Source: Pirellulaceae bacterium
GTDB lineage: Bacteria; Planctomycetota; Planctomycetia; Pirellulales; Pirellulaceae
Length of the DNA stretch: 64,000 bases
Direction of reading: 5' to 3'
NCBI GenBank assembly: GCA_026004775.1
Contig: BPJU01000004.1
Location: 124,001-188,000, forward strand
Position numbers and translations under genes: made by a program. This document shows positions 9,693 through 19,137 of this stretch, in pieces (position 1 is the first letter of the stretch; each line of letters opens with the position of its first letter). The notes under the pieces are model-generated. The model was given only the letters and a program-made list of their open reading frames with translations, did no database searches and was not told the DNA's origin.

Positions 9693-11777
9693 TCAGCGAG
9701 GCACGAACTGGACGGCGTCCGCCACCACATAGCCGTCGGTGTCTCGATTGAAAACCCATACTTCGGCCGCATCGCCGAACGCAAATTCACCCAGGCTGAC
9801 ATAGTTCTGGTTTTCCGGGAGTGTGCGTTGATTGACACGGCGTTCCGTGCGCCCCTCGGCGTGCACCACCACAACGGGCACCTGCGTGGCACGGTTGGCA
9901 TGGGGAGTATACCAGAAACGGACCTGGTAGCGACCCGGTTTCAATTCAGTTCGGAACCGTAGTGCGCAACGGCCTTTGCTTTGGTTGTTGTCGTGAAGGT
10001 AGCCAATCCCGACGAAACCTCCCACCGAACTGCTGTTCAGCCAGGTTCCTTCTTTTTCAGCCTGGAGATCGTCGACCACGATGCCGGGCAATTCCCCTGG
10101 CGAACGCCCGAGTGGCGGTCGGGGGCCGGTCCATTGGAGTATCTGGTTTTCGGCCACCAAGCGCTCTCGTAACAGTTCATAAGGTACCTGTTGCACGTCG
10201 CAGTTGCGTTCGATGGCCAGGCATGCCGCCACGCCGGCCGATTGACCCAGCACCATAAATACCGGTTCCATGCGAATGGAGCCATACGCGATATGGCTGG
10301 CCGAAAGAGCTACTGGCACCAAGAGGTTGCGGCACTCTTCGGCTCGCGGCCGGATCGCGCGATACGAAATTGGATACGGAGGGAAGCCTCCTACTTGTAC
10401 ATCGCCTTCATTACGGACAAAACCGTTTTGATCCACATACCGCTGTACGTTGTGCGAATCCATCGTATAAGCCGCCAGTCCCACGGAATCCTCCGCCACT
10501 GCTCGACCCTGGCAGTGGTGTTGGGTCATGACGAAATCGGAGACCATGCGGCGGGCTTCGCGGACATAGAGCTGATGCGGCCATCCACCGTTATCGGTAA
10601 ACTCATCCTTGCACAACCCCCATCGGCTCACCTCGCGGCGCACATTCTCCGGCACGCGAGGGTGGTGGGCCAATGTCCAGAGCAACCCGTGGATATAGGA
10701 AAGATGTTCCTGATAGAGTTGCCGGCGGCGTTCGTAGCTTGCCGAGGGCCAGTCGTAATTCATGCCGATGTAGTCGGTCGACACACCATGATTGTTGTTG
10801 ATGTCGGTCTTGCGGTTAGGCATGGGTATCAACGACCACGGCACGCGAGTTTCTCCTGCCTCGAAATTCCGCAATAACAGCTCGTATCGTTCCTCATCGT
10901 AATCTGCTGGTTTTTCAATCGGTATTTGGTTTTCTGCCACATCCGTCAGGCACAATCTCAAGTTGTACGCTTGCACTCGATGATCCCCGGAGCCGTCTTC
11001 ACCTGGAGGGTCGGCATGGATGCCGGGCAACAGACCACTGGACGGATCACCTTTTCTGCGGTACGGATCGACTCCGGGCATCAACTGGTGATGAATGGCC
11101 AGGCGGGTCTGAACTCCGTTGAGCGTTTCGCTATAGACGCTGTTGGCTTCGCGGCCGACATGGAACGAAACGCCGGCGGCGGCCATCAGATCGCCTTCAT
11201 ACGTAGCGTCGATGAACACTTTGCCACGAAAGCTGTGGCCGTTCGTCATGCGGATGCAGACGATCTGGCCATCGCGCTTCTCGACTCCGCCTTCTCGGTC
11301 CAAGCGATGTTCGAACAGGACAGGCACCGCGGCTTCTTCGAGCATCTGCCGAAAAATCTGTTCCGCCACGTGTGGCTCAAACGTCCACATGGCGTCGTCT
11401 TGAGGACTCTGCCGGCCACTGCGATATTGCTCGGGCCGTTCGTATTTCCATGCCTGCGGCTGTTGGTAATGTTGTTTGATGCGTCGATAAAACTGCCGGG
11501 CCAGACCGCCGATGGCCCCTTTGTTGCCGATATCGGTTGCTCCCAGACCACCGCTGGTCATGCCACCCACGTGCCGCTCGGGTTCCAGCAGCACGCAGCT
11601 TTTTCCTTCTCGCCGCGCTTGAATTGCGGCGGTGATCCCGGCGGGGGTAGCTCCGTAAATGACGATGTCGTAATCGTGCTGAGCGGCTGCGGGAACAACG
11701 GCTACGCCCAGGAGAAAGATACCGCAGAAAAAACGAATAACCGAGCTGCTGCCGGCCACAGTAGTGCTCCGCATCAT
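9693..11777 (-). CDS. secreted FAD-dependent oxidoreductase with C-terminal golvesin/Xly-CBD-like domain
   Basis: 694 residues with a signal peptide ending near AAAQ (about residue 32). A Rossmann FAD site follows directly (YDIVIYGATPAGITAAIQA), with GGMTSGGLGATDIG downstream. This is typical of the FAD_oxidored family (PF12831) common in planctomycete exported oxidoreductases. A second FAD-contact region is SASHIAYGSIRMEPVFMVLG. From about residue 565 the protein becomes beta-rich (GIVVDDLQAEKEGTWLNSS through AVQFVPR), matching the golvesin C-terminal/xanthan-lyase CBD-like module. The role is probably oxidation or handling of a polysaccharide-derived substrate outside the cytoplasm; this is inference. 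It precedes the PQQ propeller gene on the same strand. Confidence 0.85.
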   Translation of the reverse strand: MMRSTTVAGSSSVIRFFCGIFLLGVAVVPAAAQHDYDIVIYGATPAGITAAIQARREGKSCVLLEPERHVGGMTSGGLGATDIGNKGAIGGLARQFYRRIKQHYQQPQAWKYERPEQYRSGRQSPQDDAMWTFEPHVAEQIFRQMLEEAAVPVLFEHRLDREGGVEKRDGQIVCIRMTNGHSFRGKVFIDATYEGDLMAAAGVSFHVGREANSVYSETLNGVQTRLAIHHQLMPGVDPYRRKGDPSSGLLPGIHADPPGEDGSGDHRVQAYNLRLCLTDVAENQIPIEKPADYDEERYELLLRNFEAGETRVPWSLIPMPNRKTDINNNHGVSTDYIGMNYDWPSASYERRRQLYQEHLSYIHGLLWTLAHHPRVPENVRREVSRWGLCKDEFTDNGGWPHQLYVREARRMVSDFVMTQHHCQGRAVAEDSVGLAAYTMDSHNVQRYVDQNGFVRNEGDVQVGGFPPYPISYRAIRPRAEECRNLLVPVALSASHIAYGSIRMEPVFMVLGQSAGVAACLAIERNCDVQQVPYELLRERLVAENQILQWTGPRPPLGRSPGELPGIVVDDLQAEKEGTWLNSSSVGGFVGIGYLHDNNQSKGRCALRFRTELKPGRYQVRFWYTPHANRATQVPVVVVHAEGRTERRVNQRTLPENQNYVSLGEFAFGDAAEVWVFNRDTDGYVVADAVQFVPR

Positions 11778-12059
11778 GGCGTTACCCTGTTTGGGTTTCT
11801 GGGGCGAGAACTGTGACCCTTATTAAAACGGAAAGCGGGGCGTTGAGCAAAGGCCGGGGGGCGTGCCGGTCGGCTGCGCTGGGGTGACAGGGGAGCTTGT
11901 CGACAAGCGGTCGGTACCGGTTCGGCCACGATGGGCCACGCGGAAACAGCCTTTCCACCAAAAATCGCTAGACTTTCGGTTCGGGGCGCGTTGTAATTAA
12001 AAGGACGAGGGTTGGCTGGTGGATCGTACTCCGTCTGCATATTCCAAGGAGACCGGACC

Positions 12060-13505
12060 ATGGCACGATTGTCGCGACGAGACATTCTGAAAGCAGCCGC
12101 TGCGTCGACCGCGTTTCCGCTTTTTACGATCGCCGGAACGAAAGCGTCCGGAAAGGTTCTGGGGGCCAATGAAACGATCCGCGTGGCGGTGGCCGGAATC
12201 AACGGGCGGGGCACGGCACACATCAGCGAGTTCGCTGGCATTGAAGGCGTTGAGGTGGCTTATCTGGTCGATCCGGATTCGCGGCTTTTCGAATCGCGGA
12301 GCAAACAAGTACGCGACCGCACGGGCAAAGATCCTCAATGCGTGCAGGACATTCGCCGAGTGCTCGAGGACAAATCGGTCGACGTGGTCTCGATCGCCAC
12401 GTGCAATCACTGGCATTCGCTCATGACCATCTGGGCCTGCCAGGCCGGCAAAGATGTCTATGTCGAAAAACCGATCAGCCACAACGTGTTCGAGGGCCGC
12501 AAGTGCGTCGAGGCGGCTCGCAAGTACGGGCGGATCGTGCAGCATGGCACCCAGCAGCGCAGCAGCAATTCGCGAGCTGCCGAGATTGCCGCCGTGCAAT
12601 CCGGCAAATATGGGAAACTGCTGGTCTCGAAAGGCTATTGCTGCAAACCGCGCTGGAGTATCGGTGTAAAACCGATTTCGGCTCCACCGTCGGGATTCGA
12701 CTTTAATCTCTGGTTGGGACCGGCGCCGGAACAACCGTTCCACGGCAATCTGCATCCCTATAACTGGCACTGGTTCTGGGACACCGGCAACGGAGACATC
12801 GGCAATCAGGGCGTCCATGAGATGGACGTGGCTCGTTGGGCCATCAAGGGAGCGACGCTCCCGACACGAGTCTGGAGTCTGGGGGGACGCTTCTTGCCCG
12901 GAGAAAAAGACCAAGGCCAGACGCCCAACATGCAGATGGCGGTGTTCGAATTCGGAGACGTGATTCTGCTTTTCGAAGTGCGAGGACTGGTGGATCGAGA
13001 AGGAGCGCCGCCTCGTAATGTCAGCAATGAATACTATACGACTGAGGGAATGATTAGGGACGGAAAGTTCTATCCGAAAAATAGTAAGGAGGGGATTCCT
13101 CTTGAAATAGAAAAGAAGCAGTATGTCGCACCTGGTGGACCGTTTGGCAGTTTTATCAATGCCGTGCGCAGCCGCGATTTTGCGGCCGTCAATGGCGACG
13201 CCGAAGTGGCTCATTACAGCGCAGCCCTTTGCCACCTGGCCAACATTTCCTATCGGCTTGGTACCGTCGTGCCGTTTGACAAGCCGTCCAAGCGGCTGGG
13301 TGACAATGCTCGTGTCGTCGAGTCGTTCGAGGCGATTCGTGAAAACTTGGAAGCTGTAAAAATACGGCTGGCGGAAACTCAGTATGTGCTGGGCCGGGAG
13401 TTGACGTTCAATCCGAAGACGGAGCGTTTCGTGGGCGATGAGGAAGCCAACGCTTTGTTGACTCGGCCTTATCGAGCTCCGTTTGTGGTTCCGGAACAGG
13501 TGTGA
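12060..13505 (+). CDS. Gfo/Idh/MocA family oxidoreductase with Tat-type leader
   Basis: 481 residues. The ATG at 12060 follows an AAGGAGA ribosome site and opens a twin-arginine leader (LSRRDILKAAAAS). The NAD(P)-binding fold follows (IRVAVAGINGRGTAHISEFA), with the family EKP motif in VEKPISHNVF and the substrate-side stretch NWHWFWDTGNGDIGNQGVHE. The C-terminal alpha/beta domain is complete. Exported Gfo/Idh/MocA proteins are strongly expanded in planctomycetes and are thought to act on sugars or polyols; the substrate cannot be read here. The stop overlaps the next gene (GTGA at 13502), which suggests translational coupling. Confidence 0.9.
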   Translation: MARLSRRDILKAAAASTAFPLFTIAGTKASGKVLGANETIRVAVAGINGRGTAHISEFAGIEGVEVAYLVDPDSRLFESRSKQVRDRTGKDPQCVQDIRRVLEDKSVDVVSIATCNHWHSLMTIWACQAGKDVYVEKPISHNVFEGRKCVEAARKYGRIVQHGTQQRSSNSRAAEIAAVQSGKYGKLLVSKGYCCKPRWSIGVKPISAPPSGFDFNLWLGPAPEQPFHGNLHPYNWHWFWDTGNGDIGNQGVHEMDVARWAIKGATLPTRVWSLGGRFLPGEKDQGQTPNMQMAVFEFGDVILLFEVRGLVDREGAPPRNVSNEYYTTEGMIRDGKFYPKNSKEGIPLEIEKKQYVAPGGPFGSFINAVRSRDFAAVNGDAEVAHYSAALCHLANISYRLGTVVPFDKPSKRLGDNARVVESFEAIRENLEAVKIRLAETQYVLGRELTFNPKTERFVGDEEANALLTRPYRAPFVVPEQV

Positions 13506-14689
13506 GCGGCAAGGGGGAGCGAAATCGGTTGGAATCGTTCGATCCATACGAGCAGTGGCTGGGGATCCCGCCATCGTTGCGGCCGATTGATTATTACACG
13601 CTGCTGGGTATCGAAAAGTTTTGCGACGACCGCCAAAAAATAGCCGAAGCTGCCGAGAAGCGGATGCGTTTGCTGCGCCGCTACCAGACCGGGCCGCGCG
13701 GCGTATACACTCAGCCGCTGCTCAACGAAATCGCTCAAGCCAAACTGCGCTTACTGGATCCAAAGCGCAAAGCCGAGTATGACGAGCGGCTGCGGCAGTC
13801 GGCTCAATGGGCCGCGGAATTGGCGTCTCAAGATGACAGCCTGCGGCTGCCTCCCGAATTCCAAGCCGCTTTTACCAGTGGTGTCTGGTATCCGCATCCA
13901 TCCGGATCAGCGCCAGTGGCTTCGACAGTACCGCCCGGAGCGCCACCAGCTTTTCCTGTGAACCCCAACATGGCGGTTTCACCTCCTCGTGGCGCTGTTC
14001 CTTGCGTTCCTCCGCAGGTAATGCCGTCACCTTCGGCAGCAACACCCGGCGGCCAACCCCCTGTCGTCGTAACGCCGCCGGTGCGCCTGGCGCGTCCGCC
14101 TAAACGCCGCACGCACTGGCTGGATTACCTGTGGGTGGGTTCACTGTTCCTGTTGACATTACTGTTGGCAGCCGTGCTGGTGATTGCTTTGCGCAGCGGC
14201 TGGTTCGATCGCCGCCATCCAGAAATATCCCCGTCAAGCGATCATGTTGTCACGCCGGATATTCCCACGACAGTTTCCGATGATGGAAAAACCGTGGTAT
14301 TGCCGAATGCTCAAGGGATTATTCGCCTGGTTCCCGAAATGGCCAACCGAGACAGTAAGTCGGGCGAAAAAGGAGGTAGGGGACAGCAACCGGTAGAGTG
14401 GCTGTTTGCTGTGGTAGGTACGAACACATATCGGCTTCAGTTGGTCTACACGGTTCAAGGAGAGATACAAGGAGCTCAGTGGCAGATAGAGCTGGACGGC
14501 CAGTCAAAAACGCTCGATCTGCTGCCGGCCGAAGGCAACGAATCGGCGAAAGTCGAGACCATGATAACCGTGCGCGGAGCCGGCCAGCACCGTCTGGCCC
14601 TGCGCTTGGCCAATTCTCGCCAAGACTTGGTTGTCCAACTTCACGAAGTGGTGCTTGTCCCGATAAGGGCGCGAAAGGCAGCGTTGTGA
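13502..14689 (+). CDS. J-domain-like membrane protein, function unknown
   Basis: 395 residues starting at a GTG that overlaps the upstream stop. Residues 13-100 (FDPYEQWLGIPPSLRPIDYY, then LLNEIAQAKLRLLDPKRKAEY) match the J-like N-terminal module often seen in planctomycete multidomain proteins. The catalytic HPD loop of true DnaJ is not visible, so DnaK activation is unlikely. A Pro-rich linker spans about 130-200 and a single membrane helix about 208-228 (LWVGSLFLLTLLLAAVLVIA). A beta-rich C-terminal domain follows (250-395), ending in a jelly-roll-like region (HRLALRLANSRQDLVVQLHE). With the helix oriented N-in, the J-like part would be cytoplasmic and the C-domain periplasmic. Role unknown. 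Confidence 0.7.
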   Translation: MSGKGERNRLESFDPYEQWLGIPPSLRPIDYYTLLGIEKFCDDRQKIAEAAEKRMRLLRRYQTGPRGVYTQPLLNEIAQAKLRLLDPKRKAEYDERLRQSAQWAAELASQDDSLRLPPEFQAAFTSGVWYPHPSGSAPVASTVPPGAPPAFPVNPNMAVSPPRGAVPCVPPQVMPSPSAATPGGQPPVVVTPPVRLARPPKRRTHWLDYLWVGSLFLLTLLLAAVLVIALRSGWFDRRHPEISPSSDHVVTPDIPTTVSDDGKTVVLPNAQGIIRLVPEMANRDSKSGEKGGRGQQPVEWLFAVVGTNTYRLQLVYTVQGEIQGAQWQIELDGQSKTLDLLPAEGNESAKVETMITVRGAGQHRLALRLANSRQDLVVQLHEVVLVPIRARKAAL

Positions 14690-15102
14690 TGTGCGGCACT
14701 CCTTTGCCGCTTCGGTGTTTTTCAATTGGGCAGCACTATCGTAGGAAATAGGTAAAACGGCTCATTATCCACTTCAGGGCTTACGCCGGACAAGCCTTGC
14801 GTAGTTTGTCAAAATGGCGCTTTCCCATCAAGAGCCGCAGCGGACTGCCTCTCGCCCCATCCCCGCGGTATTCGGGTTACCAATGGTGGGCTTCGCCCAG
14901 GCCAGGGTGCGAGCCGCTTGACAAGCCTACCGCGTCGGGTAGAGTAAGGGAGCCATGGCGGGTGGGAACCGAGTGATGGGGAGGGGTGGACTTTTTGGAT
15001 CGTAGCCCGTCGTGATGGGGGTGGTGCCATGGCGGCGCAGCAGAGAGTAATCACGGGGGGGGCGCTTTTGGGGGCCCAGTCCCGAGAAGATGGCTCTGGC
15101 CC
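14690..15102. other. gene-free stretch before cassette locus A
   Basis: No reading frame with protein-like composition. A G-rich tract (GGGGGGGGCGC) near 15054-15066 lies just upstream of the first gene of locus A. I see no convincing promoter or terminator hairpin. Confidence 0.4.
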
Positions 15103-15648
15103 GTGTTCAGTCGACTTCTCGCGCTTGTGCTGCTGACAGCGGCTTATCTTAAATGGCAGGCAGTTATGGCGGGTATGGTCTATGCCCTGCCGTGGTTAGC
15201 CTATCCCCGAGTGGTGCTTGCGATCGGTGTGTCGGAAATAATCTTGGCCGTTTGGCTACTGGCGGGAGCGGTGGCCGAAGCGGCATGGTGCGCGTCGGTT
15301 GTATTCTTCTCTGGCGCCAGTGTCACGGCGGCGTACATGTGGTGGGTGGGAGTTTCGCACTGCCCCTGTTTCGGAGCTTGGCAGATCGCCCCCGGGCGTG
15401 TGATCTGGTTGGACTTGGTGCTGGTGGGTCTGCTGTGGGTCATAAGACCGACGAAGGATTCGATTGCTGCTATTCTTTGGAATGCGCTATCGGGCTGGCC
15501 GGGCCGCCTGATGTTGGTTTTTTGGTGTATGCCGGGGTTGCTGGCGGTGTGGGCCACCGTGACGTCCGGCAATTCTGGTCAGAGCACCGCCGGTAGCCAG
15601 AAGTTGACGTTGCTGCCGGAGGTAAGCTCGCTGGGTACGGAACCTTAG
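15103..15648 (+). CDS. MauE-like four-helix membrane protein, locus A (M-A), cut by an in-frame TAG
   Basis: 181 residues with about four hydrophobic segments. Between helices 3 and 4 lies the Cys pair in SHCPCFGAW, followed by IWLDLVLVGLLWV. The CxCFG loop followed by W...D is the MauE/DoxX-type signature; MauE itself is needed for disulfide-rich methylamine dehydrogenase. The reading frame stops at TAG 15646-15648, but the same frame resumes directly and encodes a DUF1573 domain to 15951. The paralogue at 32427 has both parts fused, so the ancestral gene was 15103-15951 and this copy carries a nonsense codon. It heads locus A and probably shares a transcript with the P and S genes. GTG start; no strong ribosome site. 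Confidence 0.65.
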   Translation: MFSRLLALVLLTAAYLKWQAVMAGMVYALPWLAYPRVVLAIGVSEIILAVWLLAGAVAEAAWCASVVFFSGASVTAAYMWWVGVSHCPCFGAWQIAPGRVIWLDLVLVGLLWVIRPTKDSIAAILWNALSGWPGRLMLVFWCMPGLLAVWATVTSGNSGQSTAGSQKLTLLPEVSSLGTEP

Positions 15649-15678
15649 GGGACTTGGAAAACGTTCGAAGTTCGACTG

Positions 15679-15951
15679 GTGAACAGAACTGCTCGACAGG
15701 TCCGGGTCTATGGAGGAACGTCTGACTGTAGTTGTGTTGCGATTGAGGATTTGCCGTTAGCGCTGGCACCTGGCCAGACGCGGAGCATCCACGTGCGGGT
15801 ACGTTATAGCGGAAAGGGCGGATACTTTTCACGCCGTTATTTTCTGTGGACAGACTGTCCGGAGCAACCGTTGCTGAGCGGGATTGTGGTGGGTCGCGTG
15901 GTGCGACCGCCCGGTGGCAACGCGCCCCGGCAAGCGGTAAAGGGAGGCTAG
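15679..15951 (+). CDS. DUF1573 domain, in frame after the amber codon (second half of M-A)
   Basis: This stretch has the same frame as the MauE-like half. It reads FEVRLVNRTARQVRVYGGTS, then DCSCVAIEDLPLALAPGQTR and a terminal beta region. The Cys-x-Cys within a beta-sandwich followed by L.PG is the DUF1573 hallmark. The paralogue in locus B has the equivalent VTGVQTSCGLQKLTRLPQRI. If TAG is not read through, a separate product would need the GTG/ATG-poor start region near 15679, so this half is probably untranslated. The stop lies 3 bp before the ATG of the first Cys-rich peptide gene. Confidence 0.5.
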   Translation: MNRTARQVRVYGGTSDCSCVAIEDLPLALAPGQTRSIHVRVRYSGKGGYFSRRYFLWTDCPEQPLLSGIVVGRVVRPPGGNAPRQAVKGG

Positions 15952-15954
15952 GCC

Positions 15955-16443
15955 ATGAGGCAGTGGGTAGTGGTTGTTGCCATGATGTTCATAGGTGTGG
16001 GCATGGCGCTGGTGAGTTTGTCGGTGCTGTTTATGCCCAGTGCGACGTTTGCCCAAGAAGAGGAACAGCAGGGGATTGGAGGTGGAGGCGGTGGTGGCGC
16101 AGGGGCGCTTTGCTCGGGACGTGTTCGGTGCGACCGATCCTATCCGAATTGGAACGTGACACCATGTTGCAGCCTGAGCGCGGGACAGTGTTTGCCGCAA
16201 CGATTTCCGTATTGCCTCAACGACCAAGGGCAAGTTGACGCGTGCGGTAATCCGAACCCGGGTTTGGATAGCTCAGGACTGCCGCTCAATTGTATCGGCT
16301 GTGGCTGCCGAGACGTTTCAGCTAATCCGACCTTCCCCATCTTGCGAGTGCAGTCCCTGAGGGTCACAAATAGGGACAAGCCGCTGCGTTTTGTAAGGAA
16401 CCGGGGAAAGGGATGCGTATGCGAACCGACGCACTGCTCGTAA
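15955..16443 (+). pseudogene. Cys-rich secreted peptide P1, frameshifted copy
   Basis: Identical to P2 (17571) up to the final residues. One extra T near 16343 shifts the frame, so the conserved C-terminal CECSP is replaced by a read-through tail that overlaps the S1 start. The signal peptide, Gly-rich segment and first ten cysteines are unchanged. The ribosome site GGGAGG and the ATG at 15955 match P2. It may still be exported as an aberrant peptide, but the last C-x-C is lost. Confidence 0.8.
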
Positions 16444-17524
16444 TTCTAGTTGCTGTAAGCCAGGTTGCTGCGGAATATCGTCAAGCAGCTGCCGAAACAC
16501 CTGCCGGACGGGCTGTCGAAGAGTATGCCGGTTCATCAGTATCTCCAGAGGATGTGCTTAAGGCCGCTAAGGCAGGGTGGCGTCGCGTGCGAGAGCGCTA
16601 TCACTACTTTAGTGCAACAGTCTCCTGGCACCTGGTACTGGACAACGTATTGGACGGATTAGTGGACAGCCAGACGATTTCTAGGGAAGGGGTAATAAAA
16701 AAATACGACGACAGGGTTTGGCTGGCCGTTGGACAGCATCAGGAGAGAAAAAGAACTGGTAAGACCGCAACTTTGGCGCGGGGGGCCTGCGTAAACGACC
16801 GCTACGTCTTCGCGGTAGAAGGCCAATCGCTTACGTGGACCGTACCGGCTTGTCGAACAGCGCCGTGCGACCCAGGATGTCGTGGCCGAAAAGCGTCAGG
16901 TAAATCCGATGATCCCGCCAGAATTGCAGCTTGATATGAAGTATACCGTGGGTGTGGACGAGGTGCTGGTGGACGATGCGACAAGCATAATCAGCGCGCG
17001 TCGGCTTACGGGACAAGGGGGCGACCTTAGTGGTTTTAAAGGTAACCCGAACCCCAACTGCCGCCCAGGTGCGGCAAAACATCGTTCAGCGGCGCTACCT
17101 GCCGCAGGGGACATTCGAATTGGTATTGGATCCGAATTGCGATTATCGCGTCGTTAGGTTCCAGGACGACGAAACTGTGCCCGCGCCTGATGGAAAGAAT
17201 ATGCTAACCGTGAAATCGAAGGTAACCCGGCGATACGAACAACCGAGTGAGCGGCAATTGATAGCGGTAACGGAGAAAACACTCCACGACAAGTCGGGCG
17301 AAATTATTTGGACAAGCATCGAACAGGAAAACTTTACGTTTGAGCGCCCAAAGCGTGAGGAATTTTATTTGACTGCTTTTGGCTTGCCAGAACCGCCTGA
17401 CTATCAAGCCAAGCGCACGGGGTCGGTTTACTGGTGGCTGATGGCGGTCGGCTTCACCTTTGTAGTGATAGGCTTTGTGCTATGGCGGTGGAGCGAAGGC
17501 TGGCACCAGAAAAACAATCGTTGA
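16413..17524 (+). pseudogene. membrane-anchored partner protein S1, broken by two frameshifts
   Basis: A near-identical copy of S2 (18028-19137). An extra G at 16829 and an extra A at 17024 shift the frame twice, splitting the product into a 5' frame that ends at 16934 and a 3' frame that is open from 17030 to 17524. The 3' frame still encodes the C-terminal anchor. One substitution region turns WYS into WTS near 17311. No intact product is expected. Confidence 0.85.
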
Positions 17525-17570
17525 TTTGCCCGGCCACGCGCCCCGGCAAGCGGTAAAGGGAGGCTAGGCC

Positions 17571-17975
17571 ATGAGGCAGTGGGTAGTGGTTGTTGCCATG
17601 ATGTTCATAGGTGTGGGCATGGCGCTGGTGAGTTTGTCGGTGCTGTTTATGCCCAGTGCGACGTTTGCCCAAGAAGAGGAACAGCAGGGGATTGGAGGTG
17701 GAGGCGGTGGTGGCGCAGGGGCGCTTTGCTCGGGACGTGTTCGGTGCGACCGATCCTATCCGAATTGGAACGTGACACCATGTTGCAGCCTGAGCGCGGG
17801 ACAGTGTTTGCCGCAACGATTTCCGTATTGCCTCAACGACCAAGGGCAAGTTGACGCGTGCGGTAATCCGAACCCGGGTTTGGATAGCTCAGGACTGCCG
17901 CTCAATTGTATCGGCTGTGGCTGCCGAGACGTTTCAGCTAATCCGACCTTCCCCATCTGCGAGTGCAGTCCCTGA
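17571..17975 (+). CDS. Cys-rich secreted peptide P2 (intact)
   Basis: 134 residues. A Sec signal runs to about residue 33, with cleavage after ATFA. The mature peptide starts QEEEQQG, continues with an oligo-Gly run and carries 12 cysteines, including a CC pair and a final CGC...CEC-S-P. The C-x-C(6-10)C-x-C-x-x ending recurs in P3, P-B and P-C. The even Cys number and a MauE-like gene at the head of the locus suggest a disulfide-bonded exported peptide. A GGGAGG ribosome site lies 8 bp before the ATG. S2 starts 53 bp downstream. I do not recognise a named family, and the function is unknown. Confidence 0.75.
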   Translation: MRQWVVVVAMMFIGVGMALVSLSVLFMPSATFAQEEEQQGIGGGGGGGAGALCSGRVRCDRSYPNWNVTPCCSLSAGQCLPQRFPYCLNDQGQVDACGNPNPGLDSSGLPLNCIGCGCRDVSANPTFPICECSP

Positions 17976-18027
17976 GGGTCACAAATAGGGACAAGCCGCT
18001 GCGTTTTGTAAGGAACCGGGGAAAGGG

Positions 18028-19137
18028 ATGCGTATGCGAACCGACGCACTGCTCGTAATTCTAGTTGCTGTAAGCCAGGTTGCTGCGGAATATCGTCAAG
18101 CAGCTGCCGAAACACCTGCCGGACGGGCTGTCGAAGAGTATGCCGGTTCATCAGTATCTCCAGAGGATGTGCTTAAGGCCGCTAAGGCAGGGTGGCGTCG
18201 CGTGCGAGAGCGCTATCACTACTTTAGTGCAACAGTCTCCTGGCACCTGGTACTGGACAACGTATTGGACGGATTAGTGGACAGCCAGACGATTTCTAGG
18301 GAAGGGGTAATAAAAAAATACGACGACAGGGTTTGGCTGGCCGTTGGACAGCATCAGGAGAGAAAAAGAACTGGTAAGACCGCAACTTTGGCGCGGGGGG
18401 CCTGCGTAAACGACCGCTACGTCTTCGCGGTAGAAGGCCAATCCTTACGTGGACCGTACCGGCTTGTCGAACAGCGCCGTGCGACCCAGGATGTCGTGGC
18501 CGAAAAGCGTCAGGTAAATCCGATGATCCCGCCAGAATTGCAGCTTGATATGAAGTATACCGTGGGTGTGGACGAGGTGCTGGTGGACGATGCGACAAGC
18601 ATAATCAGCGCGCGTCGGCTTACGGGACAAGGGGGCGCCTTAGTGGTTTTAAAGGTAACCCGAACCCCAACTGCCGCCCAGGTGCGGCAAAACATCGTTC
18701 AGCGGCGCTACCTGCCGCAGGGGACATTCGAATTGGTATTGGATCCGAATTGCGATTATCGCGTCGTTAGGTTCCAGGACGACGAAACTGTGCCCGCGCC
18801 TGATGGAAAGAATATGCTAACCGTGAAATCGAAGGTAACCCGGCGATACGAACAACCGAGTGAGCGGCAATTGATAGCGGTAACGGAGAAAACACTCCAC
18901 GACAAGTCGGGCGAAATTATTTGGTACAGCATCGAACAGGAAAACTTTACGTTTGAGCGCCCAAAGCGTGAGGAATTTTATTTGACTGCTTTTGGCTTGC
19001 CAGAACCGCCTGACTATCAAGCCAAGCGCACGGGGTCGGTTTACTGGTGGCTGATGGCGGTCGGCTTCACCTTTGTAGTGATAGGCTTTGTGCTATGGCG
19101 GTGGAGCGAAGGCTGGCACCAGAAAAACAATCGTTGA
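18028..19137 (+). CDS. secreted, C-terminally anchored partner protein S2 (intact)
   Basis: 369 residues. A signal peptide is at 1-21 (MRMRTDALLVILVAVSQVAA). It is followed by a helical start (DVLKAAKAGWRRVRERYHYF), a beta-rich middle (LELVLDPNCDY-type strands, YRVVRFQDDETVPAPDG) and then EFYLTAFGLPEPPDYQ. A single membrane helix near residues 339-360 (SVYWWLMAVGFTFVVIGFVL) ends in a basic tail (WRWSEGWHQKNNR). The FxLxAFGLPEPP-helix-basic ending recurs in S3 and, as TEFTPAALGIATP, in S-B and S-C, and is familiar from unnamed planctomycete proteins. The topology places the bulk in the periplasm. Always adjacent to a P gene, so it probably handles or binds the peptide; this is inference. Confidence 0.7.
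   Translation: MRMRTDALLVILVAVSQVAAEYRQAAAETPAGRAVEEYAGSSVSPEDVLKAAKAGWRRVRERYHYFSATVSWHLVLDNVLDGLVDSQTISREGVIKKYDDRVWLAVGQHQERKRTGKTATLARGACVNDRYVFAVEGQSLRGPYRLVEQRRATQDVVAEKRQVNPMIPPELQLDMKYTVGVDEVLVDDATSIISARRLTGQGGALVVLKVTRTPTAAQVRQNIVQRRYLPQGTFELVLDPNCDYRVVRFQDDETVPAPDGKNMLTVKSKVTRRYEQPSERQLIAVTEKTLHDKSGEIIWYSIEQENFTFERPKREEFYLTAFGLPEPPDYQAKRTGSVYWWLMAVGFTFVVIGFVLWRWSEGWHQKNNR

Noticed and set aside
10191-11816. Long plus-strand frames opposite the FAD oxidoreductase
   Set aside because: The minus-strand gene has a signal peptide and FAD motif; the opposite frames have no protein features.
11997-13574. 525-codon minus-strand frame opposite the Gfo/Idh/MocA gene
   Set aside because: The plus strand carries clear family motifs and a ribosome site; this frame is its GC-driven shadow.
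15646-15648. TAG as a recoded sense codon (for example pyrrolysine or selenocysteine-like recoding)
   Set aside because: No recoding structure is evident, selenocysteine uses TGA, and M-B lacks a comparable site. A nonsense mutation is simpler.
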